31,723 nt of DNA from a virus (IMGVR_UViG_3300028025_005247:1-31723); one strand, 5' to 3'. Shown: positions 14,142 through 22,584, numbered from the stretch's first letter. Translations and numbers: made by a program. The notes: generated by a model not told the origin, from the sequence alone.

Positions 14142-16040
14142 ATGGCTAACACAAATTTACTACCCCGATTAAAACGATTATTTTCTACCGATGTCATCAT
14201 CCGTAATGACGGCGGTGTAGGGTTAAAAGTAATGGACGTTAATAAAATCCAGCAATCCGGTAAATACGAAACCAATTCACTAGTGGATCGATTCAGTAGG
14301 ATATGGACCAACACCCATACATCAATATATGGTTATCAAAGTAGTTTTAACTACCAAACATTGCGTCCTACATTGTACTCTGAGTACGATGCAATGGATA
14401 CAGACGCTATCGTAGCATCAGCACTGGATATTATTGCGGATGAAAGTACATTAAAAAACGACATGGGCGAAATATTGCAGATCCGTAGCCCAGACGAAGA
14501 CATACAAAAAATACTGTACAATTTATTCTACGACGTTTTAAACGTTGAATTTAATTTATGGCCATGGGTTAGAGGTATGTGCAAATACGGTGACTTTTTC
14601 CTTAAACTAGAAATATCTGAAAAATTCGGTGTATACAACGTAATACCATTTAACGCATTCCACATTGAAAGACAAGACGGATACGATTCAGACAACCCAT
14701 CCGGAGTACGTTACAAATTCCAACCAGATGGCGTTTCCTCACCATCTAACTATGGCTACTACAATGTACCTAATTCAGCTAATCAAGCAAACGAGGTATA
14801 TTTTGATAACTACGAAATGGCCCATTTCCGCCTATTAACCGATACTAACTTCTTACCTTACGGTAGATCGTATTTGGAACCAGGCCGTAAATTATTCAAG
14901 CAATATACAATGATGGAGGATGCTATGTTGATTCACCGTATTGTAAGAGCACCTGAAAAACGTATATTCTACATTAATGTAGGAAATATTGCTCCTGCCG
15001 AAGTGGAAAACTTCATGCAGAAGACCATTTCAAAAATGAAACGTACCCCGTACATTGACCAACAAACGGGTGACTACAACTTGAAATACAACATGCAAAA
15101 CCTACTTGAGGACTTCTACATCCCAGTACGTGGTAATGACCAAGCAACAAAAATCGACACTACTAAAGGTTTAGACTATGCTGGAATAGAGGATGTATCG
15201 TACCTACGTGACAAATTATTTGCTGCGTTAAAGGTGCCGAAAGCATTCATGGGTTACGAGAAAGATTTAACTGGTAAAGCAACATTAGCCGCTGAAGATA
15301 TTCGTTTTGCACGTACAATTTCACGTATACAAAGCATCATGGTATCCGAATTAACTAAAATTGCTTTAGTACATTTATATTCACAAGGGTATACTGACGA
15401 GAACTTAACCAATTTCGAATTATCATTAACCAACCCATCAATCATATTTGAACAAGAGAAAATCGCATTACTTAAGGAAAAAGTAGAGTTAGCTAATTCA
15501 ATGATGGAGAATAAATTACTCCCATCTGATTTCATCTACGAACATATATTCCAGTTCAGTGAAGATAAATTTGATGAGTACAAAGACTTGATAATGCAAG
15601 ATGCTAAGCGTAAATTCAGACTAGCACAAATTGAGAACGAAGGAAACGATCCACTTGAAACTGGCAAGTCATATGGTACACCACACGATTTAGCATCGTT
15701 ATATGGTAGAGGTAGATATGAAGATACGCAACTACCTGATGGATACGACGAGAAAAATCCACTTGGACGCCCTGAAGAAAAAGTAACCAACCGCAATACA
15801 CAAGACAGCCCATTTGGTAAAGATTTACTTGGCGCTATGGGTATGAAAAAAGACAACGACGAATCAGATTCAATTAAACCTACATACAAAGGTGGATCTC
15901 CGTTAGCACTTGAATCAAAAAAGACACCAAAACGTAACGCTGATTTACTTAACCAAATCAACAAAAACAAAAAACGCATCATATTCGAGTCGGATGTCAA
16001 CGGGAATTCGCTACTAGATGAATCACAAATACGAGAGTAA
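14142..16040 (+). CDS. 20: Portal vertex protein (gp20-like)
   Basis: The 632-residue dodecameric portal through which DNA is packaged and to which the neck attaches. Diagnostic segments include YSEYDAMDTDAIVASALDII near residue 80, the FMQKTISKMKRTPYID region near 300, LLEDFYIPVR (321-330), and YLRDKLFAALKVPKAFMGYE with KATLAAEDIRFARTISRIQ, all matching gp20-type portals. The last ~100 residues (LGRPEEKVTNRNTQ to the end) are a charged, probably flexible tail. It is longer than T4 gp20 (524 aa), mainly because of this tail. It lies immediately after the terminase, the classic 17-20 order with the tail genes absent. Confidence 0.93.
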   Translation: MANTNLLPRLKRLFSTDVIIRNDGGVGLKVMDVNKIQQSGKYETNSLVDRFSRIWTNTHTSIYGYQSSFNYQTLRPTLYSEYDAMDTDAIVASALDIIADESTLKNDMGEILQIRSPDEDIQKILYNLFYDVLNVEFNLWPWVRGMCKYGDFFLKLEISEKFGVYNVIPFNAFHIERQDGYDSDNPSGVRYKFQPDGVSSPSNYGYYNVPNSANQANEVYFDNYEMAHFRLLTDTNFLPYGRSYLEPGRKLFKQYTMMEDAMLIHRIVRAPEKRIFYINVGNIAPAEVENFMQKTISKMKRTPYIDQQTGDYNLKYNMQNLLEDFYIPVRGNDQATKIDTTKGLDYAGIEDVSYLRDKLFAALKVPKAFMGYEKDLTGKATLAAEDIRFARTISRIQSIMVSELTKIALVHLYSQGYTDENLTNFELSLTNPSIIFEQEKIALLKEKVELANSMMENKLLPSDFIYEHIFQFSEDKFDEYKDLIMQDAKRKFRLAQIENEGNDPLETGKSYGTPHDLASLYGRGRYEDTQLPDGYDEKNPLGRPEEKVTNRNTQDSPFGKDLLGAMGMKKDNDESDSIKPTYKGGSPLALESKKTPKRNADLLNQINKNKKRIIFESDVNGNSLLDESQIRE

Positions 16041-16052
16041 CACCTCTCCATA

Positions 16053-16060
16053 TATTTATA
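16053..16060 (+). promoter_or_regulatory. Late-promoter-like site TATTTATA
   Basis: This exact core lies in the 40-nt gap after the portal gene, ending 21 nt before ATG 16081. It would drive the prohead core genes. Confidence 0.5.
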
Positions 16061-16080
16061 ATTAAACTAAACTATATAGA

Positions 16081-16944
16081 ATGAATCTCATAAAACATTC
16101 GAAGTATAAAAATACGGGAATATTATTTGAACTATTGGTCCGTCAAATTACATCTGACACATTAGATGGTAAGGATTCACCAGTGAAAGGCCTACTAAAA
16201 AAATATTTCGTAAAAACCGAGTTAGGGCGTGAGTATAAACTATATGAAACGTTATTGAAAAAGACATCATTAACGGAAACCAAAGCAAATATAGTAGTAA
16301 ATACATTAGCTGAGTCATCTACATCGTTAAATCGTGGTGCTATCAAACGCCAAAAATACAATTTAATTAAGGAAATCAAGGAACACTACGATTTAGAAAA
16401 ATTCTTCAACCACAAATTACCTAACTACAAAGTATTTGCTGCATTCTACACATTACTAGAAACATATAATACACCACCATTATCAGTTGATCCTGAACAG
16501 ATAATTAACAACAAAGTAACTATACTTGAACATTTAACGGCGGCACCAATTACTGAGAAAAAAGTAAAAGACGACGTAATGGATGCGTTTATTGGTTCGG
16601 ATAAAGATGTACGTTTATTAGCATATAGAATGTCATTGGATAAATTCAATAGTAAATACAACAATTTCGATTCCAACCAAAAAGCAGTACTTAAAGAATA
16701 TATTAATTCAGTAGACAACAGTACACGTTTACGTGAATTTTACATTGACAAAACAAACGAAATCAAAACTCAACTAGTTGAAATTAACCAACTTACTAAA
16801 AACCCAGTAACCAAAATCAAAATTGACGAAATAATCAATATGATTACTGTACCTAGTAAGACACACAAAATCAAAGACAACAATATAGTTGACCTGTTGC
16901 AATATTACGATTTAGTAAAAGAACTGGAACATGCTAACAGATAG
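16081..16944 (+). CDS. Conserved head-region hypothetical protein (287 aa)
   Basis: A helical, Lys/Asn-rich protein starting MNLIKHSKYKNTGILFELLVRQ, an opening I recognise only as typical of the gene next to portal in non-enterobacterial T4-like phages. No enzyme motif is visible. Helical segments around residues 55-110 and 180-240 suggest an assembly factor. Its position between portal and core/protease genes points to prohead assembly. It overlaps the next gene by 14 bases. The function is unassigned. Confidence 0.7.
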   Translation: MNLIKHSKYKNTGILFELLVRQITSDTLDGKDSPVKGLLKKYFVKTELGREYKLYETLLKKTSLTETKANIVVNTLAESSTSLNRGAIKRQKYNLIKEIKEHYDLEKFFNHKLPNYKVFAAFYTLLETYNTPPLSVDPEQIINNKVTILEHLTAAPITEKKVKDDVMDAFIGSDKDVRLLAYRMSLDKFNSKYNNFDSNQKAVLKEYINSVDNSTRLREFYIDKTNEIKTQLVEINQLTKNPVTKIKIDEIINMITVPSKTHKIKDNNIVDLLQYYDLVKELEHANR

Positions 16945-17392
16945 AATACGCGAGATAGTTAAAGCTAAACTAAAAGAAACTAGTGCCACCTCACAGGGTG
17001 GTGCCTCATTTTCACCCGGTGCCGGTGAGCAATACGCTACACCTAAAGCATTTAACAAAAACAAAAACGCAAAAGGCGAAGCAACTAAATACTACTACAA
17101 ATTGGGATATAAGCCAGTACCGGATAAAATCAAGGGATCTGGTTTGGAAGTAAAACAGTTATTTGAAACTGAACCTATCAACGAAACCAGCGACTTCCAA
17201 CGCGAGCGCATAGCTGCGTTCGACGACATAGAAACGCGTTTAAACGCGCTACATCCACTTGTATCCAACGCAAAAAATGAAACCGCAGAATACTACAATG
17301 AACATCCCGGATCATACGACATATATAAACCAACCGAAATGATTTTAAGTTACCTTAAAAACATTGAACAACTATTAACTGCACCAAAATGA
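16931..17392 (+). CDS. Small prohead/core-like protein sharing a peptide with the capsid N-terminus
   Basis: This 153-residue protein starts MLTDRIREIVKAKLKETSAT. A putative prohead-protease site LKE16|T17 is followed exactly six residues later by QGGASFSPGAGEQYA (22-36). The major capsid protein shows the same peptide (QGGATFSVGQGEQWA) at the same distance from its own predicted cleavage site. Residues ~37-75 are a Lys/Asn-rich module (PKAFNKNKNAKG..., YYYKLGYKPVPDKIKGSGL), and the C-terminus is helical (FQRERIAAFDDIETRLNALH). It overlaps both neighbours (14 and 4 nt). It is probably a minor head/core protein in the place of T4 gp67/gp68. Confidence 0.7.
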   Translation: MLTDRIREIVKAKLKETSATSQGGASFSPGAGEQYATPKAFNKNKNAKGEATKYYYKLGYKPVPDKIKGSGLEVKQLFETEPINETSDFQRERIAAFDDIETRLNALHPLVSNAKNETAEYYNEHPGSYDIYKPTEMILSYLKNIEQLLTAPK

Positions 17393-18954
17393 AAAAAACA
17401 CTACAAGACCAATACTTATTACTTAAGGAAGGAAAAGGACACAAAGGTGTATTCTTAACTGAAGCAAAACGTCAATTCCCAAACCTTATCCCTGTTAATG
17501 CTGATGTTGAATTAACTACACGCATATTAAAAGACAAAAATGTCATTAGCGAAAATATAGTTGGTTTACAAGCAATCAACCAAATGATTCCTACTAAAAA
17601 AGAGTCATTTGAAACTGCATTTGAATCGTTCTTGAAAGAAGCAAAGAAAAAAGAAGCGACTGACAAAGCCGAAGCAAAAACCGTATCCAAATCCGTTGAA
17701 GACAAGCAAGAACACGCGCATGACAACGCAGACGAGAAAAACATCGACAACGTTATATTTGACCAAGTAATGATGGGTTACTACGCGGAAATGAAAGACC
17801 CTAAAAACGCGGACAAAACAATGGAGGAATTAAAAGCCATTGTACTTAAAAACCTACAAAAAGATCCTATCCACTATACTAAAGAAGGACAATTCGGCGT
17901 TAAAGAATTAGGTTACACAACTGAACATCCAGGTTTAGGTACACCAAAAGAAGTAAAAGGAAAATATGCATCTGGCGGTATGGAACCAGTTAAGTTAAAT
18001 GAGTCAATGGATGAAGCATACCAAATGACTAATGTTAATGTTCACAATACAAAAACAGGAGGGAAAATATTCGTACCAGAAAAATTACCAATATTACCAA
18101 TAATCATTAAACGATTTGGTGAACATATGGTATTTGATGCTGCTAATAATATAATGTATATTTCTGCTATATTGTATAACAACCTAATAAAAGGATATGC
18201 AGATCAACCAGCAATTAAAAAACTAATAATGGACATACCACCAATGGTTAAACAATTGCTAAACAAAACACAAAACTATGGTAAACCTAAAACGTTGGAT
18301 GGTTATAAATTTAAACAATATTTCCCATTTGCGGGTGATGTAGAAATAGCTGAAGACGATAAATTCAATAAAGACGGTACTAAAAAATACTATTCAAAAG
18401 GTAATTACCTATTCCAAAACCTAAACAAACAAAACGCCCTAGAAGAAGATATGTCAATCAACGAATCAAAGTTACGCGGAATCATTCGCTCAATCATCGC
18501 TGAAGAAATGAGCAAAACACCATTAAACGAAAATATCCACAAACGTTTAAAAGAAATTGACGGTGAAGTAGCAAACGAAGTAATCCAGTCTAAACTTAAC
18601 AAAGTACAGGAAGAAATCGAAAAACGTACAAACCAATTAAACATGATTGACGAGAACGAAGACTTGAAAGACTTAACAGACGGTAAGAAAATTAAAGCAC
18701 TTCAGAAAGAAATCAAGTTACTAGAAAAAGCGAAAGCAAAACTTGAAAAATCCATGAAGGGCAAGAAAAAAGAAGTACTTGACGAAACTGAAAACGTAGA
18801 CGAAGCATCACCAGAATACATGGCTGCTAAGCAAGACGCTGAAGATCGTTACAATGAAGGAGAAGATATCGACTCAATCATAGCTGACTACCCTCAATTC
18901 AAACGCGAATTATACAATGATATAATTGGTGGATTTGAAGGAATGGATTACTAA
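17389..18954 (+). CDS. Large prohead core-like protein with central insert
   Basis: The protein has 521 residues. The N-terminal ~200 residues are a helical acid/lysine-rich core type (LTTRILKDKNVI, ESFETAFESFLKEAKKKEA, MMGYYAEMKDPKNADKTMEEL). Residues ~205-345 (about 18000-18425) are a more ordered, hydrophobic block (LPILPIIIKRFGEHMVFDA, NIMYISAILYNNLI) with a different codon style, apparently inserted. The C-terminal part begins with a second copy of the shared motif, INESKLRGIIRSIIAEEM (~357-374), then a coiled coil (LNKVQEEIEKRTNQLNMIDE, IKALQKEIKLLEKAKAKLEKS) and a short C-terminal module (AAKQDAEDRYNEGEDIDSII). It ends just before the protease gene, so a prohead core protein is the likely role. 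Confidence 0.7.
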   Translation: MKKTLQDQYLLLKEGKGHKGVFLTEAKRQFPNLIPVNADVELTTRILKDKNVISENIVGLQAINQMIPTKKESFETAFESFLKEAKKKEATDKAEAKTVSKSVEDKQEHAHDNADEKNIDNVIFDQVMMGYYAEMKDPKNADKTMEELKAIVLKNLQKDPIHYTKEGQFGVKELGYTTEHPGLGTPKEVKGKYASGGMEPVKLNESMDEAYQMTNVNVHNTKTGGKIFVPEKLPILPIIIKRFGEHMVFDAANNIMYISAILYNNLIKGYADQPAIKKLIMDIPPMVKQLLNKTQNYGKPKTLDGYKFKQYFPFAGDVEIAEDDKFNKDGTKKYYSKGNYLFQNLNKQNALEEDMSINESKLRGIIRSIIAEEMSKTPLNENIHKRLKEIDGEVANEVIQSKLNKVQEEIEKRTNQLNMIDENEDLKDLTDGKKIKALQKEIKLLEKAKAKLEKSMKGKKKEVLDETENVDEASPEYMAAKQDAEDRYNEGEDIDSIIADYPQFKRELYNDIIGGFEGMDY

Positions 18955-18971
18955 AAAACACATTTATACCC

Positions 18972-19604
18972 ATGAACAAACAATTATTAATTGAAACACG
19001 ATACTTTAACCCATCACCTGTCCGTCTAGTAGAAGGGCAGGGAAATGGTGGTAATGTATTTGTAGAAGGTATATTAGCAACCGTTGAAGTAAAAAACGGA
19101 AACGGTCGTTATTACCCACGCGAGTTATGGGAACGTGAAATTGATAAATTCTCACAAAAAATCAACCAACGCTCAACTGAAACATGTGGTGAATTAGACC
19201 ACCCAGATTCACAAATCATTAACCTCCAAAATTCATCTCACGCCATACGTAAAATTTGGTGGGATGGTGATAAAATCATGGGATTAATAGAGATATTCTC
19301 GGACATGGGTGAAAAAGGAACAAACGCAGGTCGTATAGCTGGAGCATTAGTTAAAAACGGACTGAATATTGGTGTATCATCTCGCGGCATGGGTTCACTT
19401 AAACAAGTAGGTGAAATCATGGAAGTACAAAACGACTTTGAACTATTGACATGGGACATAGTATCTAACCCATCCAACCCTAACTCATGGATGACCCCAA
19501 CATCACTAAATGAATCCAGAACTACTACACTGGATTCATATAACAAAGTTAATTCATTAATTACCGAAATAATGTGTGCTAAAGGCACATGCCCTATATT
19601 TTAA
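18972..19604 (+). CDS. 21: Prohead core protease (gp21-like)
   Basis: A 210-residue serine protease of the herpesvirus-assemblin-like family, almost the same length as T4 gp21 (212 aa). Visible motifs are NGNGRYYPRELWEREI (42-57), CGELDHPD with catalytic H77, and GVSSRGMGSL (134-143) with the catalytic Ser at 136 or 137, then LLTWDIVSNP. In T4 the enzyme matures the prohead by cutting core, scaffold and capsid proteins after I/L-x-E. CATTTATAC lies immediately upstream (18961-18969) but is too close to the ATG to be a standard site. A terminator follows 33 nt after the stop. Confidence 0.93.
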   Translation: MNKQLLIETRYFNPSPVRLVEGQGNGGNVFVEGILATVEVKNGNGRYYPRELWEREIDKFSQKINQRSTETCGELDHPDSQIINLQNSSHAIRKIWWDGDKIMGLIEIFSDMGEKGTNAGRIAGALVKNGLNIGVSSRGMGSLKQVGEIMEVQNDFELLTWDIVSNPSNPNSWMTPTSLNESRTTTLDSYNKVNSLITEIMCAKGTCPIF

Positions 19605-19636
19605 AAATATTTAAGATTGCAAACCGGTCAAAAATC

Positions 19637-19661
19637 GCTCCCTATTGTGGGGGCTTTTTTT
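19637..19661 (+). terminator. Rho-independent terminator after protease
   Basis: GCTCCC (19637-19642) and GGGGGC (19649-19654), with one G-U pair, enclose the loop TATTGT and are followed by seven T. The 201-nt gap 19605-19805 contains this terminator, the inverted repeat at 19708-19737, a hairpin at 19759-19775 (ACGTTT/AAACGT), and no gene. Confidence 0.75.
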
Positions 19662-19707
19662 GTCCTCTGCGACTTTAATTATCTCCATACATACGTATAC
19701 TCCGAAT

Positions 19708-19737
19708 ATGCCATCCCCTCAATATATTATATGGCAT
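19708..19737 (+). repeat. Inverted repeat, copy B of a two-copy element
   Basis: ATGCCAT (19708-19714) and ATGGCAT (19731-19737) enclose a 16-nt loop beginning CCCCTCAATA, the same loop length and first ten bases as the element at 10160-10187. It lies between the protease terminator and the scaffold gene. Confidence 0.5.
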
Positions 19738-19805
19738 CCAATTAATTTATATTCTATTACGTTTCAAATAAACGTACTTTCCCAACAAAACATAATTTAG
19801 GAAAA

Positions 19806-20834
19806 ATGGCAACAAACAGAGACATGCTTGCAGAAGCAATCGCTGACGCTAAAGCAGTAAAAGACATGGCTATAGCTAACGCAAAAGCAGCTCTGGAAGA
19901 AGCATTCACACCTCAACTAAAATCTATGTTATCGTTAAAACTTCAAGAAATGGCTGACGAATATACGTCAGAAGAATCAGTAGAAGAAATGTACGATGAA
20001 GTAGAAGAAGGATTTGGTGAATTCGATACCCCTGAAAACACAGGATTCGGCGAAATGGGTAAAAAAGCCCTTGACGAAGAAGATATCGACTTAGAAGAGC
20101 TACTTGCAGAGATTGAATTAGAAGAAGAAATCGACGAAACTTTAAACGAAGCTGAAGAAGCTGGTGAATCTGAAGAAGAGGAAGCAGGTGAAGAAGAAGA
20201 GGAAGAAGGCGAGCCGATGAAATTAGAAGACATGACTGATGAAGATTTAAAAGCAATGATCGAAGACGTAATCGCGGATATGGTTAAAGCTGGAGAATTA
20301 GAAGCAGGACATGAAGAAGGTGAAGGTGAAGAAGGCGATGAAGAAATCGACATGGAAATGGACGGTGAAGAAGAAGACGTAGACTTAGCTGAATTGTTAC
20401 GCGAAATTGAAGAAGATACAGTTATGGAAACAACAGCAACAACTACAGAAACAACAACAGTAGACACTACAGCATTAACTACAGAATTAGAAAATGCATA
20501 TACTACAATCAACACGTTACGTTCAGAACTAAACGAAATCAACTTACTAAACGCTAAGTTACTTTACACTAACAAAATATTCAAAGCTAAAACTTTGAAC
20601 GAAGAACAAAAAGTAAAAGTGTTAAGTTCATTTGACAAAGCTACTACAGTTAAAGAAGTAAAATTGGTTTATTCAACTTTAAACGAGGGATTAAAAGTTA
20701 AAAATACACCAATTCGCGAAAACTTAGGTAGAGCATCAAAAGCAACAAATACACCAGTTGTAAACACTAAACAGCCAATCGTAGAATCAAACGCAGTGTT
20801 TGACAGAATGCGTAAATTGGCTGGATTAATTTAA
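19806..20834 (+). CDS. 22: Prohead scaffold protein (gp22-like)
   Basis: This 342-residue protein has a very acidic, Glu-rich middle (residues ~50-215) flanked by helical ends. The N-terminus (NRDMLAEAIADAKAVKDMA) is a coiled coil with an L-x-E site (MLAEA). After a Thr tract (~218-235) comes a helical C-terminal domain (ELENAYTTINTLRSELNEINLLNAKLLYTNKIF), and the end is VFDRMRKLAGLI. Placement between protease and capsid, high acidity and a conserved hydrophobic/basic C-terminus are the hallmarks of the T4 gp22 scaffold core, which is degraded after assembly. The leader has AGGAAAA before ATG, one of the few SD-like sequences here. Confidence 0.88.
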   Translation: MATNRDMLAEAIADAKAVKDMAIANAKAALEEAFTPQLKSMLSLKLQEMADEYTSEESVEEMYDEVEEGFGEFDTPENTGFGEMGKKALDEEDIDLEELLAEIELEEEIDETLNEAEEAGESEEEEAGEEEEEEGEPMKLEDMTDEDLKAMIEDVIADMVKAGELEAGHEEGEGEEGDEEIDMEMDGEEEDVDLAELLREIEEDTVMETTATTTETTTVDTTALTTELENAYTTINTLRSELNEINLLNAKLLYTNKIFKAKTLNEEQKVKVLSSFDKATTVKEVKLVYSTLNEGLKVKNTPIRENLGRASKATNTPVVNTKQPIVESNAVFDRMRKLAGLI

Positions 20835-20854
20835 TTTAAACTTAAAACAAACAA

Positions 20855-22522
20855 ATGTCAACAATTAACGAATTATTAGAAAGCTCAGCTGCAGGTTGGA
20901 AAAACTTGCAAAGCGATGCAGCCAGAATGGCTACAAAATGGGGAAAAACAGGCCTATTAGAAGGTGTTAACTCAGAAATTGAGAAAAACAACATGGCAAT
21001 GATCCTTGAAAACCAAGCTAAGCAATTAGTTATGGAATCTAACAACACAAACCAAGGTGGTGCTACATTTTCAGTAGGACAAGGCGAGCAATGGGCAGGA
21101 GTAGCTTTACCATTAGTACGTAAAGTATTCGGTTCTTTATCAACTAAAGAATTTATGTCTGTCCAACCAATGAACTTACCTTCAGGTCTAGTTTTCTTCT
21201 TGGATTTCGCATTCGGTCAAAACAAGAAATTGAATTTCGGACCAGCAGGTGATATCTACGGAACAGGTTCATTATACGGTGTTACTAACCCAGGTGCTGC
21301 AAACGATCCAAATGGTGGTTTATACGGTGCTGGACGTTTTGGTTACACAATCAACCAATTCTCAGCATCTGCTACAACTACAGTTGCTACTGCATCTTGG
21401 GCGGACGTTAACTATGCTGCTGAATTGTCTGCATCTGTTGCTGCTGGAGCATATACGAAAGTATCTGTTGCTGCATCTGCATTAACTCGTCCTGACTTGA
21501 AAGGTGTTAGAGCATTTACATTAGCTTCTGGATCAACTTTGACTCCAAACACAAACGCTAAAGTATTACCTCAATTCACTAAAACAGACGGAACAAACGT
21601 ATCATTCATCTATGTAGGTGCTGTTGCTTCTGCTGACGTTCCTGCTGCAGGTGCTGGAAACGTTGTATGGTACAACCAACAACCAGTTGATAACAACAGA
21701 GGTGATTTCGAAGATGCATCAGGTGCTGGATACGCAAACGCAGGATCTACAGCAGCTGATCAATTAGCTATCCCATCTATCGATATCAAATTGAAATCAG
21801 AAGCTATTGTTGCTAAAACACGTAAGTTAAAAGCACAATGGACTCCAGAGTTCGCACAAGATTTGAACGCTTACCAATCATTGGATGCTGAAGCAGAATT
21901 AACATCAATCATGTCTGAGTACATCGCATTAGAAATCGATTTAGAAAACTTAGATATGTTGATCCAAGACGCTTCTGCAGCAGATGAGTACTGGTCAGCA
22001 GTAAACAACAAGTCATTAAATTCAGCTAAAACTGGATATGATAACTTAGGTTTCTACAATACACAAGGACAATGGTTCCAAACTTTAGGAACTAAATTCC
22101 AAAAAGTATCTAACAAAATTCACCAAAAGACATTAAGAGGTGGTGCTAACTTCATGGTATGTTCTCCAGCTGTAGCAACAATCCTTGAGTCTATCCCAGG
22201 ATTTGCTTCATCTTCTGATGGTGATGTAACTAAAGCAAGCTACGCTTTTGGTATCCAAAAAGCAGGTAACTTGAACAACCGTTACACAGTATACAAAAAC
22301 CCATATATGACTGAAAACGTTATCTTAATGGGATACAGAGGTGCTCAATTCTTGGAAACAGGAGCTGTATTTGCGCCTTACGTTCCATTAATCATGACGC
22401 CACTTGTATATGATCCTGAAACATTCACACCAAGAAAAGGTCTATTGACTCGCTACGCGAAAAAGATGATAAGACCGGAATTTTATGGAAGAGTGTTTGT
22501 TTCTGACTTAGCAAGCATCTAA
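20855..22522 (+). CDS. 23: Major capsid protein (gp23-like)
   Basis: The 555-residue HK97-fold capsid protein. The first ~61 residues (MSTINELLESSAAGW ... ILENQAKQLVME) are a propeptide. Cleavage is predicted after E61 (V-M-E|S), close to the known T4 gp23 site at E65. The mature arm then shows QGGATFSVGQGEQWA and LPLVRKVFGSLSTKEFMSVQPM, a strongly gp23-like run. Further matches are SEAIVAKTRKLKAQWTPEFAQDL, GGANFMVCSP and the C-terminal PLIMTPLVYDPETFTPRKGLLTRYAKKMIRPEFYG, including the family's RKGLLTRY. Codon use is biased to GCT, GGT, GAA and TCT, as for highly expressed genes. The leader is A-rich with no SD. A strong terminator follows. Confidence 0.96.
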   Translation: MSTINELLESSAAGWKNLQSDAARMATKWGKTGLLEGVNSEIEKNNMAMILENQAKQLVMESNNTNQGGATFSVGQGEQWAGVALPLVRKVFGSLSTKEFMSVQPMNLPSGLVFFLDFAFGQNKKLNFGPAGDIYGTGSLYGVTNPGAANDPNGGLYGAGRFGYTINQFSASATTTVATASWADVNYAAELSASVAAGAYTKVSVAASALTRPDLKGVRAFTLASGSTLTPNTNAKVLPQFTKTDGTNVSFIYVGAVASADVPAAGAGNVVWYNQQPVDNNRGDFEDASGAGYANAGSTAADQLAIPSIDIKLKSEAIVAKTRKLKAQWTPEFAQDLNAYQSLDAEAELTSIMSEYIALEIDLENLDMLIQDASAADEYWSAVNNKSLNSAKTGYDNLGFYNTQGQWFQTLGTKFQKVSNKIHQKTLRGGANFMVCSPAVATILESIPGFASSSDGDVTKASYAFGIQKAGNLNNRYTVYKNPYMTENVILMGYRGAQFLETGAVFAPYVPLIMTPLVYDPETFTPRKGLLTRYAKKMIRPEFYGRVFVSDLASI

Positions 22523-22555
22523 TCGCGCGTAAAATCGCAGATTTCACGCTAAAAA

Positions 22556-22584
22556 GGGCGCCGGTTTCGGCGCCCTTCTTTTTT
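22556..22584 (+). terminator. Strong Rho-independent terminator after capsid gene
   Basis: GGGCGCCG (22556-22563) pairs perfectly with CGGCGCCC (22568-22575) around a GTTT loop and is followed by TTCTTTTTT. It is the most GC-rich hairpin of the window and ends the capsid transcript. The rest of the 165-nt gap carries the promoter element of the next gene. Confidence 0.9.

Noticed and set aside
19924-20542. Reverse-strand Ser/Leu-rich frames under the scaffold gene
   Set aside because: Complement of a GAA/GAC-rich acidic gene; repetitive Ser/Leu sequence is a direct artefact.
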